Shown piece after piece: positions 63,894 through 64,000 of a stretch of DNA of 64,000 nucleotides. Numbering within the stretch: the stretch's first letter is position 1; each line of letters opens with the position of its first letter. The position numbers and the translations under genes are program-made. Below the pieces are notes generated by a model. It saw only the letters and a program-made list of their open reading frames with translations. It was not told where the DNA came from and did no database searches. The stretch covers positions 1 through 64,000 of the forward strand of contig JAFTCE010000092.1 of NCBI GenBank assembly GCA_017454855.1, read 5' to 3'. The stretch comes from Desulfovibrio sp. GTDB lineage: Bacteria > Desulfobacterota > Desulfovibrionia > Desulfovibrionales > Desulfovibrionaceae.

Positions 63894-64000
63894 ATGGCAT
63901 TGCGAGAGGCAGGCCAAGCCCCGCTCAATGTGTTCCTCACGGGAACCTATGTGGGCCAACTGCACGAGACAGCGAGCGGTGCGCTGCTCAAGTACGCGCC
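63894..64000 (+). CDS. hipA: HipA-like kinase N-terminus (cut by window edge)
   Basis: 35 codons of an open frame reach the window end. The sequence LNVFLTGTYVGQLHETASGALLKY matches the N-terminal domain of HipA-type serine/threonine kinases (strand, G-x-x-V-G-x-L turn, then a hydrophobic strand). GAGGAG lies 7 bp before the ATG. HipA kinases phosphorylate a tRNA synthetase and are neutralised by HipB. No hipB gene is seen upstream in the 208-bp gap, so it may lie downstream. The call rests on few residues. Confidence 0.5.
   Translation, partial: MALREAGQAPLNVFLTGTYVGQLHETASGALLKYA

Overview
The window looks like a chromosomal segment of a host-associated Desulfovibrionaceae (Desulfovibrio/Bilophila type) bacterium. 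This rests on the gene content: a LarB homologue, several iron-sulfur and Tat-exported redox proteins, copper export genes, CesT-type secretion chaperones beside large effector-like genes, and GC-rich core genes with AT-rich insertions. No rRNA or core phylogenetic marker is present, so the assignment is an inference.

Left end (1-11.5 kb): a putative type III effector island. A giant AT-rich frame fills the minus strand from 6261 to beyond the left edge (at least 2087 codons, with degenerate repeats of about 90-98 residues). Divergent to it is a 1243-residue effector candidate with a DUF3626-like region and a C-terminal HD domain, followed by its CesT-like chaperone, and then a convergent orphan chaperone. 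A second chaperone/effector pair (32.6-34.3 kb) sits beside tRNA-Val and tRNA-Asp. No secretion apparatus genes are visible.

11.6-23.5 kb: a minus-strand row of four paralogous proteins, each with a membrane-anchored double sensor region fused to an MFS transporter. A GNAT acetyltransferase, a periplasmic binding protein and a small hypothetical gene go with them. Two of the paralogues are nearly identical in their first half only.

23.7-32.3 kb: an exported redox cluster (Tat flavodoxin, carboxymuconolactone-decarboxylase-like protein, cupin, divergent flavodoxin). Then come a copper operon (DUF2318 protein, HMA-SafE-cupredoxin fusion, CopA with HMA domains at both ends), a sigma-54 activator and two tRNAs.

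34.3-45.6 kb: polysaccharide deacetylase, a 72-residue protein, larB, sfsA, a class I aminotransferase, an exported alkyl sulfatase, an EAL phosphodiesterase with an unknown partner, a frameshifted secreted protein, a His-rich lipoprotein, and a membrane-anchored rhodanese lacking its cysteine.

45.6-62.4 kb, minus strand: two hybrid kinases (one fused to an amino-acid-permease-like domain) precede a ketosynthase-less polyketide-synthase-like protein. A TolC-like lipoprotein, an HlyD-like adaptor, a Wzx-like flippase and a membrane LuxR regulator follow it. This reads as sensing, synthesis and export of an envelope lipid or glycolipid, and is one of the two best candidates for an undescribed system. 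A NapH-like polyferredoxin and a Tat aldo/keto reductase lie upstream of it.

Right end: degenerate CRISPR-like repeats without cas genes, an ADP-ribosylglycohydrolase, and the start of a hipA gene cut by the window edge.
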